Below are positions 31,170-40,203 of a DNA stretch of 64,000 bases, piece by piece. The stretch is from Actinobacteria bacterium IMCC26103 (GTDB lineage: Bacteria; Actinomycetota; Actinomycetes; Nanopelagicales; Nanopelagicaceae), in NCBI GenBank assembly GCA_002284875.1, contig CP015604.1, positions 744,001 through 808,000 of the forward strand, written 5' to 3'. The translations under genes and the position numbers were made by a program. The notes beneath the pieces are model-generated. The model was not told the origin of the DNA. It did no database searches and saw only the letters and a program-made list of their open reading frames with translations. The stretch's first letter is position 1. Each line of letters begins with the position of its first letter.

Positions 31170-32168
31170 ATGGTCAACCACGGCAATATGTATGGGCCAA
31201 GCTTTACCTTTCTTGGTATCCCACAGTGCGATCTCGACGATCCCAAAACATATGCTGACGCCGATGTAATCATCGTTGGCGCACCGATTGATTCGGGCAC
31301 ATCACATCGTTCGGGGGCCAAGTTTGGTCCACAAGCAATACGTGGCGGCGATTACTTGCCACATGATGCAGAGCGTCCCCATTTAGCGCTACGGATCGAT
31401 GCATTCCAGGCGTTAAAAATTTATGATGCAGGTGACTTACTAATGCCACCCGGTGATTTAGTCCAATCTTTAAAAATTCTGGAAGCGGCCACCGAAAAGA
31501 TTTCGCGCGCGGGAAAGATTGCGGTAATTCTTGGGGGAGACCACTCGATCGCATCTGCCGATGTTGCAGGTATTGCAAATCATCGCGGCCAAGGCAAAAT
31601 TTCCATGATCCACTTCGATGCCCATGCCGATACTGGTGAAGATCAATTTGGTGCGTTGGTCGGGCATGGCACACCAATGCGCCGTTTAATCGAGAGCGGA
31701 TCGGTACGCGGTGATCGATTCTTGCAATTAGGTTTGCGCGGATATTGGCCAGATAGCAAGACGTTAGATTGGATGCGCGATCAAGGAATGCGCTCTTACG
31801 AGATGACTGAGATCCATCATCGTGGGCTAAATACTGTGCTTGATGAATCTTTCGCGACGTTAACAGATGGTTGCGATGGAGTTTTTCTCTCAGTAGATAT
31901 CGATGTTGTAGATCCGGGAATGGCACCAGGTACTGGAACTCCTGAACCAGGTGGAATGACAAGTCGCGAGTTACTCGAAGCAGTTCGTCGCATTTGTTTG
32001 GAACTTCCCGTTGTCGGAATAGATATTGTGGAAGTTGCGCCACCTTTTGATTCAGCAGATATCACCGCCATCTTGGCAAACCGTGTCGTGTTGGAGGCCT
32101 TATCTGCAATCGCGAAGCGCCGCAGCGGTACACCCTATTCACCGACACAGAATCTCTTAGATCGTTAG
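31170..32168 (+). CDS. speB: ureohydrolase-family protein, probable agmatinase
   Basis: Manganese enzyme that removes urea from a guanidino compound; agmatine to putrescine is the most likely reaction. It is 332 residues with the family metal-binding motifs GGDHSIA, FDAHADTG and SVDIDVVDPGMAPGTGTPEPGG, and an N-terminal GAPIDSGTSHRSGAKFGP typical of agmatinase-type members. Guanidinobutyrase or guanidinopropionase activity is a real alternative because this family branch is mixed. With the importer, oxidase and dehydrogenase nearby, agmatine to putrescine to GABA is a coherent route. It appears to be leaderless. Confidence 0.82.
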   Translation: MVNHGNMYGPSFTFLGIPQCDLDDPKTYADADVIIVGAPIDSGTSHRSGAKFGPQAIRGGDYLPHDAERPHLALRIDAFQALKIYDAGDLLMPPGDLVQSLKILEAATEKISRAGKIAVILGGDHSIASADVAGIANHRGQGKISMIHFDAHADTGEDQFGALVGHGTPMRRLIESGSVRGDRFLQLGLRGYWPDSKTLDWMRDQGMRSYEMTEIHHRGLNTVLDESFATLTDGCDGVFLSVDIDVVDPGMAPGTGTPEPGGMTSRELLEAVRRICLELPVVGIDIVEVAPPFDSADITAILANRVVLEALSAIAKRRSGTPYSPTQNLLDR

Positions 32169-32183
32169 CCACCGGATTCAGCA

Positions 32184-33329
32184 ATGAAAGATTTAGTAAT
32201 ACTTGGATCTACGGGATCAATTGGTGTGCAAGCGCTAGAAATTCTGGAAGATAACCCTTCGCTTTTTCGCGTGGTTGCAATCACTTCGGCTGGAAATAAC
32301 CCAGCCTTGCTGGTTGAGCAAGCTAAGAAATTTAAAGTTCCCGTCATTGGTGTAACGAAAGGCGCTGAATTAATTAAATCTGCGCTACCTGAGGCCACAA
32401 TCATTGATGGTCCTGGAGCCTCCACGGAAATAGCGGCGATTACGTGTGATGTTGTATTAAATGGAATCACTGGATCAATCGGGTTGGGACCAACTCTGGC
32501 TGCTCTTAAAGTTGGTAACCGAGTTGCACTAGCCAACAAAGAATCACTCGTAGCTGGTGGTGACTTGGTTATGTCGATCGCCAAACCCAATCAATTACTA
32601 CCGGTTGATTCTGAGCACTCTGCTCTTTGGCAGTGTCTTATGGGCGGTAAAAAATCAGAAGTTACAAAGCTTGTCTTAACCGCAAGTGGTGGACCATTTC
32701 GCGAGCGTAAAGATCTGAGTGAGATAACGGTTGGTGAGGCGCTCAGCCATCCGACTTGGGCTATGGGTCCAGTCGTGACAATTAACTCCGCGACTTTAGT
32801 TAACAAGGGCTTAGAGATAATTGAAGCGCACTACTTATTTGATCTGCCTTATTCGCAGATTGAAGCAGTTATCCATCCCCAATCCGTAATTCACTCTATG
32901 GTGCAATACATAGATGGATCGACAATTGCGCAAGCATCCCCGCCAAATATGAAAGGGCCAATCTCTCTCGCCATCAATTATCCAGATCGCGTACCGAGTG
33001 CAACGCCAGCGGTTGATTGGACTAACTCCCATAACTGGAGTTTTCACCCGATAGATAATGAGAAATTTCCAGCGATCGATTTAGCTCGACGCTGCGGAAC
33101 TTTAGGAGGAGGCCTACCAGCCATCTTCAACGCCGCAAATGAAGTATGTGTTGCCGCATTTATTGACGGCAAGATCGGGTTCACTTCAATAATTGAAACG
33201 GTAGAAGAAGTTGTGCAATCTTTAGGTTCAAAATCAGCCGGGTCACCGCGCGATTTAGCCGATGTCAGTGCGATCGAGAATGATGCACGAAAGATCGCCC
33301 AAGAACTTCTCGTGAAAGTAGCCCGCTAA
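32184..33329 (+). CDS. dxr: 1-deoxy-D-xylulose 5-phosphate reductoisomerase
   Basis: Converts DXP to MEP with NADPH, the committed step of the non-mevalonate isoprenoid pathway. It is 381 residues with the N-terminal GSTGSIGVQALEI, LANKESLVAGG, the active-site PVDSEHSALWQCL and TASGGPFR, and the C-terminal helical domain. It starts 15 bases after the agmatinase-like gene and overlaps rseP by one base (TAATG). ispG, a later enzyme of the same pathway, lies two genes downstream. Confidence 0.96.
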   Translation: MKDLVILGSTGSIGVQALEILEDNPSLFRVVAITSAGNNPALLVEQAKKFKVPVIGVTKGAELIKSALPEATIIDGPGASTEIAAITCDVVLNGITGSIGLGPTLAALKVGNRVALANKESLVAGGDLVMSIAKPNQLLPVDSEHSALWQCLMGGKKSEVTKLVLTASGGPFRERKDLSEITVGEALSHPTWAMGPVVTINSATLVNKGLEIIEAHYLFDLPYSQIEAVIHPQSVIHSMVQYIDGSTIAQASPPNMKGPISLAINYPDRVPSATPAVDWTNSHNWSFHPIDNEKFPAIDLARRCGTLGGGLPAIFNAANEVCVAAFIDGKIGFTSIIETVEEVVQSLGSKSAGSPRDLADVSAIENDARKIAQELLVKVAR

Positions 33330-34477
33330 TGCAATTGCTCGGAATCCTCGCCTTTATCTTTGCCCTGCTATTTTCTGTGATGGTTCACGAATTCGGCCAT
33401 TACCTAACTGCACGTAAATTCGGGATGCGAGTCTCTGAATTTTTCCTCGGCTTCGGAACTCGCATCTGGTCACACCAACGCGGAGAGACCGAATTTGGTA
33501 TTAAGGCGATCCCGGCCGGTGGGTACTGTCGTATCGAAGGCATGACGCCGGATGATGAAATGGCGGTCGGCGAAGAAGGTCGCGCCTTTTACCGTGCATC
33601 ATCTGGAAAGAAACTTATCGTTCTAGGCGCCGGTTCCTTTCTACATTTTGCGCTTGGTTACCTGCTCCTCTTATTACTTGTAGCCGGTGTCGGTGTAAAT
33701 CAAGTACTTCCTGCAATTGACACAGTTGCGCCAAATAGCGCTGCTGCTGCCGCTGGTTTCCAAAAAGGTGATGAAATCGTTGCGATAAATGGTGATCGTA
33801 ATACCAATTGGCAGAGCCAGTTAAATAAGATCCGTAACTCCAAAGGCGCAAATCTAACTTTCACAATAAAGCGCGGTGGCGCTGAGCTAGAAATTTCCGC
33901 AGCCCCACGTATGACAAATATCGATGATGGATCATCTAGATATGTCTTGGGCATAATTAATAAATTTGGTACCAAACGCCTAAGCCCCGTCAAGTCAGTG
34001 ACATCTTCGGCACAACTGACCTGGCATTTAACAACTACATCTGCAAAATCTTTAGTGCAACTTCCAACAAAGATTCCAGCGCTTTGGGGCCAGACCTTTG
34101 GTGGCGAAAAACGCGATCAAAATGGTCTGGTCGGCGTCGTTGGCGTAGCTCGGGTATCTGGACAAGCCGCCTCTAGTGGAGCACTAACTGTATCTGAACG
34201 TCTTGGGACATTTATTTTGATCGTTGCCAGTTTAAATATCTTTGTTGGGCTCTTTAACCTGCTGCCGATCCTTCCACTAGATGGTGGACATATGGCAGTT
34301 GCTATTGCAGATGAGATTCGCGCTCTGTTTGCCAGATTACGTGGCAAGGCGCGCCCGGCAGCGATAGATGTGAAAGTTCTTACACCAATCACAGCAGTTG
34401 TCTTTGTGGTGCTTGCTGCGCTGACCGTCCTGCTGCTTATTGCAGATATTTTCAATCCAATTTCACTAAACCTTTAA
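33329..34477 (+). CDS. rseP: site-2 protease, RseP/Rip1 type (M50)
   Basis: Intramembrane zinc metalloprotease that cleaves membrane-bound anti-sigma factors and related substrates. It is 382 residues. The first membrane segment holds the zinc motif HEFGH (His20, Glu21, His24), a PDZ domain spans about residues 125-205, and the second catalytic motif NLLPILPLDGGHM lies in a later membrane segment. The position between dxr and ispG is conserved in actinobacteria. Substrates cannot be deduced here. Confidence 0.93.
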   Translation: MQLLGILAFIFALLFSVMVHEFGHYLTARKFGMRVSEFFLGFGTRIWSHQRGETEFGIKAIPAGGYCRIEGMTPDDEMAVGEEGRAFYRASSGKKLIVLGAGSFLHFALGYLLLLLLVAGVGVNQVLPAIDTVAPNSAAAAAGFQKGDEIVAINGDRNTNWQSQLNKIRNSKGANLTFTIKRGGAELEISAAPRMTNIDDGSSRYVLGIINKFGTKRLSPVKSVTSSAQLTWHLTTTSAKSLVQLPTKIPALWGQTFGGEKRDQNGLVGVVGVARVSGQAASSGALTVSERLGTFILIVASLNIFVGLFNLLPILPLDGGHMAVAIADEIRALFARLRGKARPAAIDVKVLTPITAVVFVVLAALTVLLLIADIFNPISLNL

Positions 34478-34507
34478 CCATAAATCGCCCTGCAATGATT
34501 TTTAAGG

Positions 34508-34513
34508 CAGAAT
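34508..34513 (+). promoter_or_regulatory. candidate -10 element for leaderless ispG
   Basis: CAGAAT ends 6 bases before the ispG ATG. The 42-base gap has no Shine-Dalgarno sequence. The same hexamer and spacing occur before azlC on the other strand. Confidence 0.45.
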
Positions 34514-34519
34514 AGCGAC

Positions 34520-35671
34520 ATGGTTGATCTCGGCATTCCTAGCGCTCCTCCTGCTCCACTGCATCCCCGTCGCAAGACGAAGCAGCTAATGGTGGGGAAA
34601 GTTGGAGTAGGTAGCGACTCTGCAGTTAGCGTGCAATCAATGTGCACAACTCTTACCGCAGATGTAAACGCCACGCTGCAACAGATCGCCGAACTTACTG
34701 CTGCAGGATGTCAGATCGTGCGCGTGGCCGTTCCAAGTCAAGATGATGCTGATGCGCTGGCGCAAATCGCTAAGAAATCTCAGATTCCAGTAATTGCCGA
34801 TATCCATTTTCAACCAAAATATATCTTTGCGGCAATTGATGCCGGTTGCGCTGCGGTGCGTGTTAACCCCGGCAACATTAAACAATTTGATGACAAGGTA
34901 AAAGAGGTAGCTAAAGCTGCTGGAGATGCCGGAATTCCAATCCGTATCGGAGTAAATGCCGGTTCGCTTGATCCACGTTTACTAGCCAAGTACGGCAAAG
35001 CAACTCCTGAAGCACTTGCAGAATCTGCGCTTTGGGAAGCATCGCTATTTGAAGAGCATGGCTTCTCTGATTTAAAGATATCTGTTAAACATCATGATCC
35101 GGTAACGATGGTTAACGCTTACCGCATCTTGGCTGCAAAATGTGATTACCCATTGCACCTTGGCGTGACTGAAGCAGGCCCAGCTTTCCAAGCAACGATC
35201 AAATCAGCTACCGCTTTCGGTATTTTATTAGCAGAAGGCATCGGCGACACGATTCGTGTATCGATGTCAGCGCCTCCTGTTGAAGAAGTAAAAGTTGGAA
35301 TCTCAATTCTTGAATCACTTAACCTGCGTCAGCGTAAGCTCGAGATCGTTTCTTGTCCTTCATGTGGTCGCGCCCAAGTAGATGTTTATACTTTGGCCGA
35401 AAAAGTTCAAGCCGGCCTTGAAGGAATGACCGTTCCACTTCGCGTGGCAGTTATGGGTTGTGTTGTAAATGGTCCAGGAGAAGCTCGTGAAGCAGACCTT
35501 GGTGTGGCATCTGGAAATGGAAAAGGTCAGATTTTTGTGAAGGGCCAAGTAATTAAGACTGTGCCTGAAGCGATGATCGTTGAAACCCTTATCGAAGAAG
35601 CGATGCGCCTTGCTGAGGAAATGGAAGCCGCCGGAGTTACTTCAGGCGAACCTTCCGTCACAGTCAAGTAA
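34520..35671 (+). CDS. ispG: 4-hydroxy-3-methylbut-2-en-1-yl diphosphate synthase
   Basis: Iron-sulfur enzyme that reductively opens ME-cPP to HMBPP, the penultimate step of the MEP pathway. It is 383 residues. The N-terminal TIM barrel ([29 protein letters not shown]) is followed by the cluster domain with SCPSCGR and [11 protein letters not shown], which carry the three conserved cysteines. The gene seems to have its own leaderless start and lies 21 bases before proS. Confidence 0.96.
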   Translation: MVDLGIPSAPPAPLHPRRKTKQLMVGKVGVGSDSAVSVQSMCTTLTADVNATLQQIAELTAAGCQIVRVAVPSQDDADALAQIAKKSQIPVIADIHFQPKYIFAAIDAGCAAVRVNPGNIKQFDDKVKEVAKAAGDAGIPIRIGVNAGSLDPRLLAKYGKATPEALAESALWEASLFEEHGFSDLKISVKHHDPVTMVNAYRILAAKCDYPLHLGVTEAGPAFQATIKSATAFGILLAEGIGDTIRVSMSAPPVEEVKVGISILESLNLRQRKLEIVSCPSCGRAQVDVYTLAEKVQAGLEGMTVPLRVAVMGCVVNGPGEAREADLGVASGNGKGQIFVKGQVIKTVPEAMIVETLIEEAMRLAEEMEAAGVTSGEPSVTVK

Positions 35672-35679
35672 TTACGCGA

Positions 35680-35685
35680 TAAGGT
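35680..35685 (+). promoter_or_regulatory. candidate -10 element for leaderless proS
   Basis: TAAGGT ends 7 bases before the proS ATG; no Shine-Dalgarno sequence is present. The identical hexamer with identical spacing is found before thyX. Confidence 0.5.
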
Positions 35686-35692
35686 TGCGCCC

Positions 35693-37426
35693 ATGTTGCG
35701 CATGTCCACCTTATTTCTTCGCACTCTGCGTGATGATCCTGCCGATGCAGAAGTTCCAAGCCATCGCCTCTTAGTTCGCGCCGGCTATATTCGCCGAATC
35801 GCAGCAGGTATTTACTCTTGGCTGCCACTCGGTGTTATCGCATTGCGCAACGTAGAACGCATTATTCGCGAAGAGATGGACTCGGCCGGTTTTCAGGAAG
35901 TTCACTTTCCAGCGCTCTTGCCACGTGAGGCATACGAAGCAACTAACCGCTGGGAAGAATATGGCCCATCGCTCTTTCGTCTGCAAGATCGCAAAGGTGG
36001 CGATTATTTACTAGGCCCAACCCACGAAGAGATGTTTACCTTGATGGTTAAAGGCGAATATTCATCTTATAAAGACTTGCCGCTTACGATCTATCAGATT
36101 CAAAATAAATTTCGTGATGAAGCTCGCCCACGCAGCGGAATCATCCGCGGCCGCGAGTTTGTCATGAAGGATTCATACTCCTTTGATTTAACTGATGAAG
36201 GCTTGGATATTTCTTACCAAAAACATCGCGATGCCTATATCACCACCTTCGATCGCTTGCACCTGAAATACAACATCGTAAAGGCAGTCTCTGGCGCAAT
36301 GGGTGGGTCAAAGTCCGAAGAATTTTTGGCGCCATGTCCTACCGGTGAAGATACTTATGTCCTTTGTCCAAAGTGTGGCTTTGCCGCAAACGTTGAAGCG
36401 ATGGTTACCAAGGTTGCTTCCGTTGATGCTAGCAAGGCGCCAGCGCTGGAGGAGTTAGATACTCCAAATACTCCAACCATCGATTCACTCGTTGCAGTTC
36501 TAAATGAGAAATTTGGCGGCGGCTACACAGGAGCTTCGACTCTTAAAAATGTAGCGTTGATGGCAGATAATAAAGCGATCTTAGTTCTGGTACCCGGTGA
36601 TCGCGAAGTAGATCTAAAACGTTTACAAGCAGGTCTGCCTGGCGTGGAAGAGTTACGCACATTTGAAGAAGCTGACTTTGCTAAATTCCCATCTCTGATT
36701 AAGGGCTACATCGGACCGCAAGATGCTGCAAAATCTGGCATCACCGTTTATGCCGATCCACGTGTTGCACCTGGCACATCTTGGGTTACTGGTGCAAATA
36801 AGAAAGATCGCCATGCACGTAACGTGGTCAATGGCAGAGATTTCACACCATTTGCATACGTTGAAGCCGCTGAAATTCGCGAAGGCGATTCTTGTCCAGA
36901 ATGCGCAACTGCAGTTGTAATTGATCGCGCAATTGAAATTGGCCATATCTTCCAATTAGGTCGCAAATATGCAGATTCACTTGGCTTAACAGTGCTTGAT
37001 CAAAATGGTAAATCACAAGTTGTCACCATGGGCTCTTATGGCATCGGTGTATCTCGCGCAGTAGCGGCTATTGCAGAACAAAGTTACGATGAAATTGGCT
37101 TATGTTGGCCGCTAGAAGTTGCCCCGGCAAAGGTCCATATCGTTGCAACCGGTAAAGAAGATCTGCCCTTTGATACTGCACTGGATATTGGAAATAGGTT
37201 AGAGGCAGCAGGAATTTCCGTGATGTTAGATGATCGCCGTGACCCAAGCGCTGGCGTTAAATTTAAAGATGCCGAGCTAATTGGCATCCCGGTAATCATG
37301 GTCGTAGGCAAATCTCTCGCTGATGGCAAAGTTGAACTTCGCAACCGTAAGACTGGTGAAAAGTCTGAAGTGCTACTGGCTGATGCAGTCTCTGCCGTAA
37401 CCGCATTGATTGCCGCACTTTCTTAA
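35693..37426 (+). CDS. proS: prolyl-tRNA synthetase (bacterial type)
   Basis: Class II aminoacyl-tRNA synthetase that charges tRNA(Pro). It is 577 residues with the N-terminal [18 protein letters not shown]-like start common to the family, motif 2 region [25 protein letters not shown], and the inserted editing domain between motifs 2 and 3 (about residues 220-400) that removes Ala from tRNA(Pro). The C-terminal anticodon-binding domain begins near residue 475. The first ATG is preferred over the one three codons later because it matches the family start. Confidence 0.96.
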   Translation: MLRMSTLFLRTLRDDPADAEVPSHRLLVRAGYIRRIAAGIYSWLPLGVIALRNVERIIREEMDSAGFQEVHFPALLPREAYEATNRWEEYGPSLFRLQDRKGGDYLLGPTHEEMFTLMVKGEYSSYKDLPLTIYQIQNKFRDEARPRSGIIRGREFVMKDSYSFDLTDEGLDISYQKHRDAYITTFDRLHLKYNIVKAVSGAMGGSKSEEFLAPCPTGEDTYVLCPKCGFAANVEAMVTKVASVDASKAPALEELDTPNTPTIDSLVAVLNEKFGGGYTGASTLKNVALMADNKAILVLVPGDREVDLKRLQAGLPGVEELRTFEEADFAKFPSLIKGYIGPQDAAKSGITVYADPRVAPGTSWVTGANKKDRHARNVVNGRDFTPFAYVEAAEIREGDSCPECATAVVIDRAIEIGHIFQLGRKYADSLGLTVLDQNGKSQVVTMGSYGIGVSRAVAAIAEQSYDEIGLCWPLEVAPAKVHIVATGKEDLPFDTALDIGNRLEAAGISVMLDDRRDPSAGVKFKDAELIGIPVIMVVGKSLADGKVELRNRKTGEKSEVLLADAVSAVTALIAALS

Positions 37427-37427
37427 A

Positions 37428-38213
37428 GTGTTCGCCGATCTAACTCTCTACACACTTCTCTTTCTTGGTATCGCAGCTTTCGCCGCCGGTTTAATTGATG
37501 CCATCGCTGGCGGGGGAGGCTTGATCCAACTCCCGGCGCTGATGATCGGTTTAGCGAAATCTGAAACAGTTGTAATCCTTGGCACCAATAAAGTTCCTTC
37601 CATATTTGGAACAACGGCCTCGGCGCTGATGTATCGCCGGAACATTAAAACTGACTCTAAATTGTTGGCAACAATGGCGCTACCCGCTTTTATCGGATCG
37701 ATGGGTGGAGCATCACTGGCATCTCACATACCCACCGAAATTCTCAAACCTATAGTCGTTTCTTTATTAATTGCCGTCCTTGTCTACACATGGAAGCGAC
37801 CACAGCTTGGTCAGATCGAATCACTTCGCCATAGCGAAGGCCTGCGCCTGAAAATCGCAGCTACAGCAGCTTTGGTAATTGGTTTCTACGATGGGCTGAT
37901 CGGTCCAGGAACTGGCTCATTCTTAGTTTTAACTCTGGTTGCTGTGCTTGGCTTCGCATTTCTATCAGCATCTGCGATCGCCAAAGTAGTAAATGTTGCT
38001 ACAAATCTAGGGGCAATTCTTATCTTTGGCGTAAATGGCGAGATTATTTGGAAGGTTGGTTTAACTCTGGCAATTGCCAATGTTGCCGGCGGGCTAATTG
38101 GAGCCCAGATCGCCTTGCGGGGTGGATCGAATTTGGTTCGAAAAGTCTTTATGGGGGTGACGCTAGCCTTAATCGTAAAGGTGGCGATCGATACCTTCGC
38201 CGCCTTTAATTAA
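37428..38213 (+). CDS. TauE/SafE-family membrane transporter (TSUP, DUF81)
   Basis: Predicted anion or organosulfur permease of unknown substrate. From the GTG at 37428 (one base after the proS stop) it is 261 residues with about eight hydrophobic segments. The family motif GLIDAIAGGGGLIQLPALM is near the N-terminus and its repeat FYDGLIGPGTGSFLVLTL lies in the second half, the internal duplication typical of TSUP proteins. A TTG at 37410 inside proS is an alternative start. Neighbours give no hint of the substrate. Confidence 0.85.
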   Translation: MFADLTLYTLLFLGIAAFAAGLIDAIAGGGGLIQLPALMIGLAKSETVVILGTNKVPSIFGTTASALMYRRNIKTDSKLLATMALPAFIGSMGGASLASHIPTEILKPIVVSLLIAVLVYTWKRPQLGQIESLRHSEGLRLKIAATAALVIGFYDGLIGPGTGSFLVLTLVAVLGFAFLSASAIAKVVNVATNLGAILIFGVNGEIIWKVGLTLAIANVAGGLIGAQIALRGGSNLVRKVFMGVTLALIVKVAIDTFAAFN

Positions 38214-38228
38214 TGTTAAACTTAAGAC

Positions 38229-38261
38229 CTAAGAACAATCTAAGAACAATCTAAGAACAAT
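38229..38261 (+). repeat. three tandem copies of an 11-bp repeat upstream of rimP
   Basis: CTAAGAACAAT occurs three times head-to-tail (38229-38239, 38240-38250, 38251-38261) with no mismatch, then an AT-rich tract and the AAGGAG ribosome site of rimP. The 11-bp period is about one helical turn, so the copies face the same side of the DNA. It could bind a regulator, form part of the promoter, or be a slippage-prone repeat in the leader. The 78-base gap holds nothing else. Confidence 0.9.
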
Positions 38262-38291
38262 TTAATAATAATTTAATATAAGGAGCAGTAA

Positions 38292-38771
38292 ATGTCTTTG
38301 ACTCAGTCAATCACAGATTTAATATCTCCAGCTGTTACAGAAGCTGGTTTCTTTCTAGAAGAAGTGGTAATGGCATCCCCTGGTAGCCATCACATCGTCA
38401 CTTGCGTAGTAGATGGCCCAACACCACTTAATCTTGATCAGGTCACGGTTGCCTCACGAGTTATCTCTGAACTCTTAGATACCGCTGAATTTATGGGAGA
38501 GACTCCCTTTACTTTAGAAGTGACATCTCCTGGCGTTGATCGCCCGCTAACCCAGCCACGTCATTGGACCAAGAATTTAACGCGCTTGATAAAAGTTACC
38601 TTAAGCGATGGCGCGGTAATCACCGGGCGCCTAACAGAATTTGATGCAGTAAATGCCAAGCTAGTTGAGAATATTAAGGGTCGGATTAAGGAACATACCG
38701 TCGCATTTGCCGATATCAAACGTGCTGTCGTCGAAATCGAATTCAATCGTAAAGATGCCAGCGATGAATAA
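38292..38771 (+). CDS. rimP: ribosome maturation factor RimP
   Basis: Assists 30S subunit maturation. It is 159 residues with the two-domain RimP layout: an N-terminal alpha/beta domain with the LEVTSPGVDRPLT motif and a C-terminal Sm-like domain (about 85-155). The ATG has a clear AAGGAG Shine-Dalgarno. It heads the rimP-nusA-ylxR-infB cluster, the conserved bacterial order, and overlaps nusA by 8 bases. Confidence 0.94.
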   Translation: MSLTQSITDLISPAVTEAGFFLEEVVMASPGSHHIVTCVVDGPTPLNLDQVTVASRVISELLDTAEFMGETPFTLEVTSPGVDRPLTQPRHWTKNLTRLIKVTLSDGAVITGRLTEFDAVNAKLVENIKGRIKEHTVAFADIKRAVVEIEFNRKDASDE

Positions 38772-39747
38772 ATCACAGGTCGATGTTGAAGCGCTAATAG
38801 CTTTGGCAACGCATAAAGAGATTCCGCTAGAACAGTTAATTACTGAAATCGAAGCTGGAGTCCTTGAGGCGTATTACCAAACCCTGGAACCAAAGCGCCA
38901 AGCGCGTGCGGCAATCGATCGCGAAAGCGGTGAAATCTCTATTTTGATCCCGACCTTTAATGAGATTGGTGAGCGAATCAGCGAAGATCGCGACGAGCCA
39001 GAAGGCTTTGCCCGCACAGTAACTTCAACAGTTCGCCAAGTTATTAAGTTAAAGATGCGTGCTACAAATGATGCCGAAATTGTTGGTGAATTTAGCGCAT
39101 CAGTTGGTGATGTTATCTCTGGCATCGTGCAACAAGGACGTGACCCAAAGATGATTAACGTTAACTTGGGACGCGTTGAAGGCCGTATTCCGCCACAAGA
39201 GCAAGTACCTGGTGAGATTTACCAACATGGTGATCGCATAAAATGTTTCGTGGTTGAAGTAAAGCAAGGCATGAAGGGCCCAGAGATAATGCTCTCACGC
39301 AGCCATCCTGCTTTGGTTAAACAGTTATTCGAGTTAGAAGTTCCGGAAATTAAAGATCGCATCGTAGAAATTATGGAAGTTGCACGTGAAGCAGGCCATC
39401 GCACCAAGTTGGCAGTTCGTTCACATCGTGCCGGTGTATCTGCAAAGGGATCTTTAATCGGACCAATGGGCGCAAGATCGCGTGCGGTGATGGATGAGTT
39501 ACACGGTGAAAAGATGGATATCGTTGATTGGTCAGAAGACCCTGCTGAATTCGTTGCTCAAGCGCTAGCTCCGGCAAAGGTATCGAAAGTTGAAATTGTT
39601 GATTTAGCTATGCGTTCTGCCAAAGTAACTGTGCCTGATTATCAACTCTCACTTGCGATCGGCAAAGATGGACAGAATGCGCGCCTTGCTGCGCGCTTGA
39701 CTGGTTGGCGTATCGATATCCATCCAGACACCCCAGTATCGCCATAA
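38764..39747 (+). CDS. nusA: transcription termination/antitermination protein NusA
   Basis: RNA-polymerase-associated factor that modulates pausing, termination and rRNA antitermination. From the ATG at 38764 it is 327 residues, the short actinobacterial form without C-terminal acidic repeats. Domains in order: N-terminal polymerase-binding domain (about 1-120), S1 (VGDVISGIV to LGRVEGRIPPQEQ), KH1 (GSLIGPMGARSRAV) and KH2 (SLAIGKDGQNARLAARLTG). An ATG at 38755 is also in frame; both lie inside the rimP end. Confidence 0.95.
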   Translation: MNKSQVDVEALIALATHKEIPLEQLITEIEAGVLEAYYQTLEPKRQARAAIDRESGEISILIPTFNEIGERISEDRDEPEGFARTVTSTVRQVIKLKMRATNDAEIVGEFSASVGDVISGIVQQGRDPKMINVNLGRVEGRIPPQEQVPGEIYQHGDRIKCFVVEVKQGMKGPEIMLSRSHPALVKQLFELEVPEIKDRIVEIMEVAREAGHRTKLAVRSHRAGVSAKGSLIGPMGARSRAVMDELHGEKMDIVDWSEDPAEFVAQALAPAKVSKVEIVDLAMRSAKVTVPDYQLSLAIGKDGQNARLAARLTGWRIDIHPDTPVSP

Positions 39748-39783
39748 TTACGCGCGTATTTAGGTTAATTGGGGCGAGTTCGC

Positions 39784-39789
39784 TATCCT
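39784..39789 (+). promoter_or_regulatory. candidate -10 element upstream of ylxR
   Basis: TATCCT lies within CTATCCTTTAGC, a 12-base string also present before the agmatinase gene. A start of transcription near 39796 would give either a near-leaderless GTG (39800) or a 28-base leader to the ATG at 39824, which has a weak GAGAGAAG ahead of it. Confidence 0.4.
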
Positions 39790-39823
39790 TTAGCCTTAAG
39801 TGATGGTGAGAGAAGCGAAAGTA

Positions 39824-40114
39824 ATGCGATTAAGTATCAAACCGATACGTACCTGTATTGTCTGTCGTAAATCAGAATCGCCTTCACAGCTACTGCGAGT
39901 TAACTGCATCGACGGGGTCGTAACACCTTCGCTAGGCGGTAAATCTCAAGGTAGGGGAGCGTGGCTACACCCCAAGTGTGGATACGTTGCAATAGAACGG
40001 AAAGCATTTAAATGGGCTTTTAAGCTCGATGAGATGCCAGATGTAACTCAATTCAAAAAGTTCTTATCGGAACTTTTATTAGGGATGGATGCGAAAGATA
40101 TGAAACTCAAATGA
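39824..40114 (+). CDS. ylxR: YlxR family RNA-binding protein (DUF448)
   Basis: Small basic protein found between nusA and infB in many bacteria; reported as a nucleic-acid-binding protein or regulator, with role not settled. From the ATG at 39824 it is 96 residues with the family core RTCIVCRKSESPSQLLRV and the GRGAWLHPKC motif. In-frame GTG 39800 and ATG 39803 are possible earlier starts. The two cysteine pairs (CIVC, and the single C in HPKC) are as in the family. Confidence 0.87.
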   Translation: MRLSIKPIRTCIVCRKSESPSQLLRVNCIDGVVTPSLGGKSQGRGAWLHPKCGYVAIERKAFKWAFKLDEMPDVTQFKKFLSELLLGMDAKDMKLK

Positions 40115-40156
40115 GCTCGTTCAGATTATGAGGTCGTACAACTAAGGCTCGCATCC

Positions 40157-40172
40157 CTAGATAAATATCTAG
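40157..40172 (+). other. inverted repeat upstream of infB
   Basis: CTAGATA-AA-TATCTAG is a perfect 7-bp dyad in the 89-base ylxR-infB gap. Directly behind it TAGAAT (40170-40175) could act as a -10. It may be an operator or a short mRNA hairpin; no factor can be named. Confidence 0.4.
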
Positions 40173-40203
40173 AATAAAGATTGCGGGCCAAGACAGGAGA
40201 AAT

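Noticed and set aside
31270-32043. 257-residue open frame on the reverse strand opposite the agmatinase gene
   Set aside because: Composition is rich in His, Arg, Leu and Gln, with no recognisable motif. It lies fully antisense to a clear ureohydrolase with intact metal motifs, so it is a shadow frame.
18426-38236. CCTAAGAA as a common regulatory motif of translation operons
   Set aside because: It occurs in the rpsB and rimP leaders but also inside ftsK coding sequence near 56098; too short to claim as a motif on its own.
38229-38261. Tandem repeats considered as a CRISPR remnant
   Set aside because: Repeats are 11 bp with no spacers, and no cas genes are in the window.
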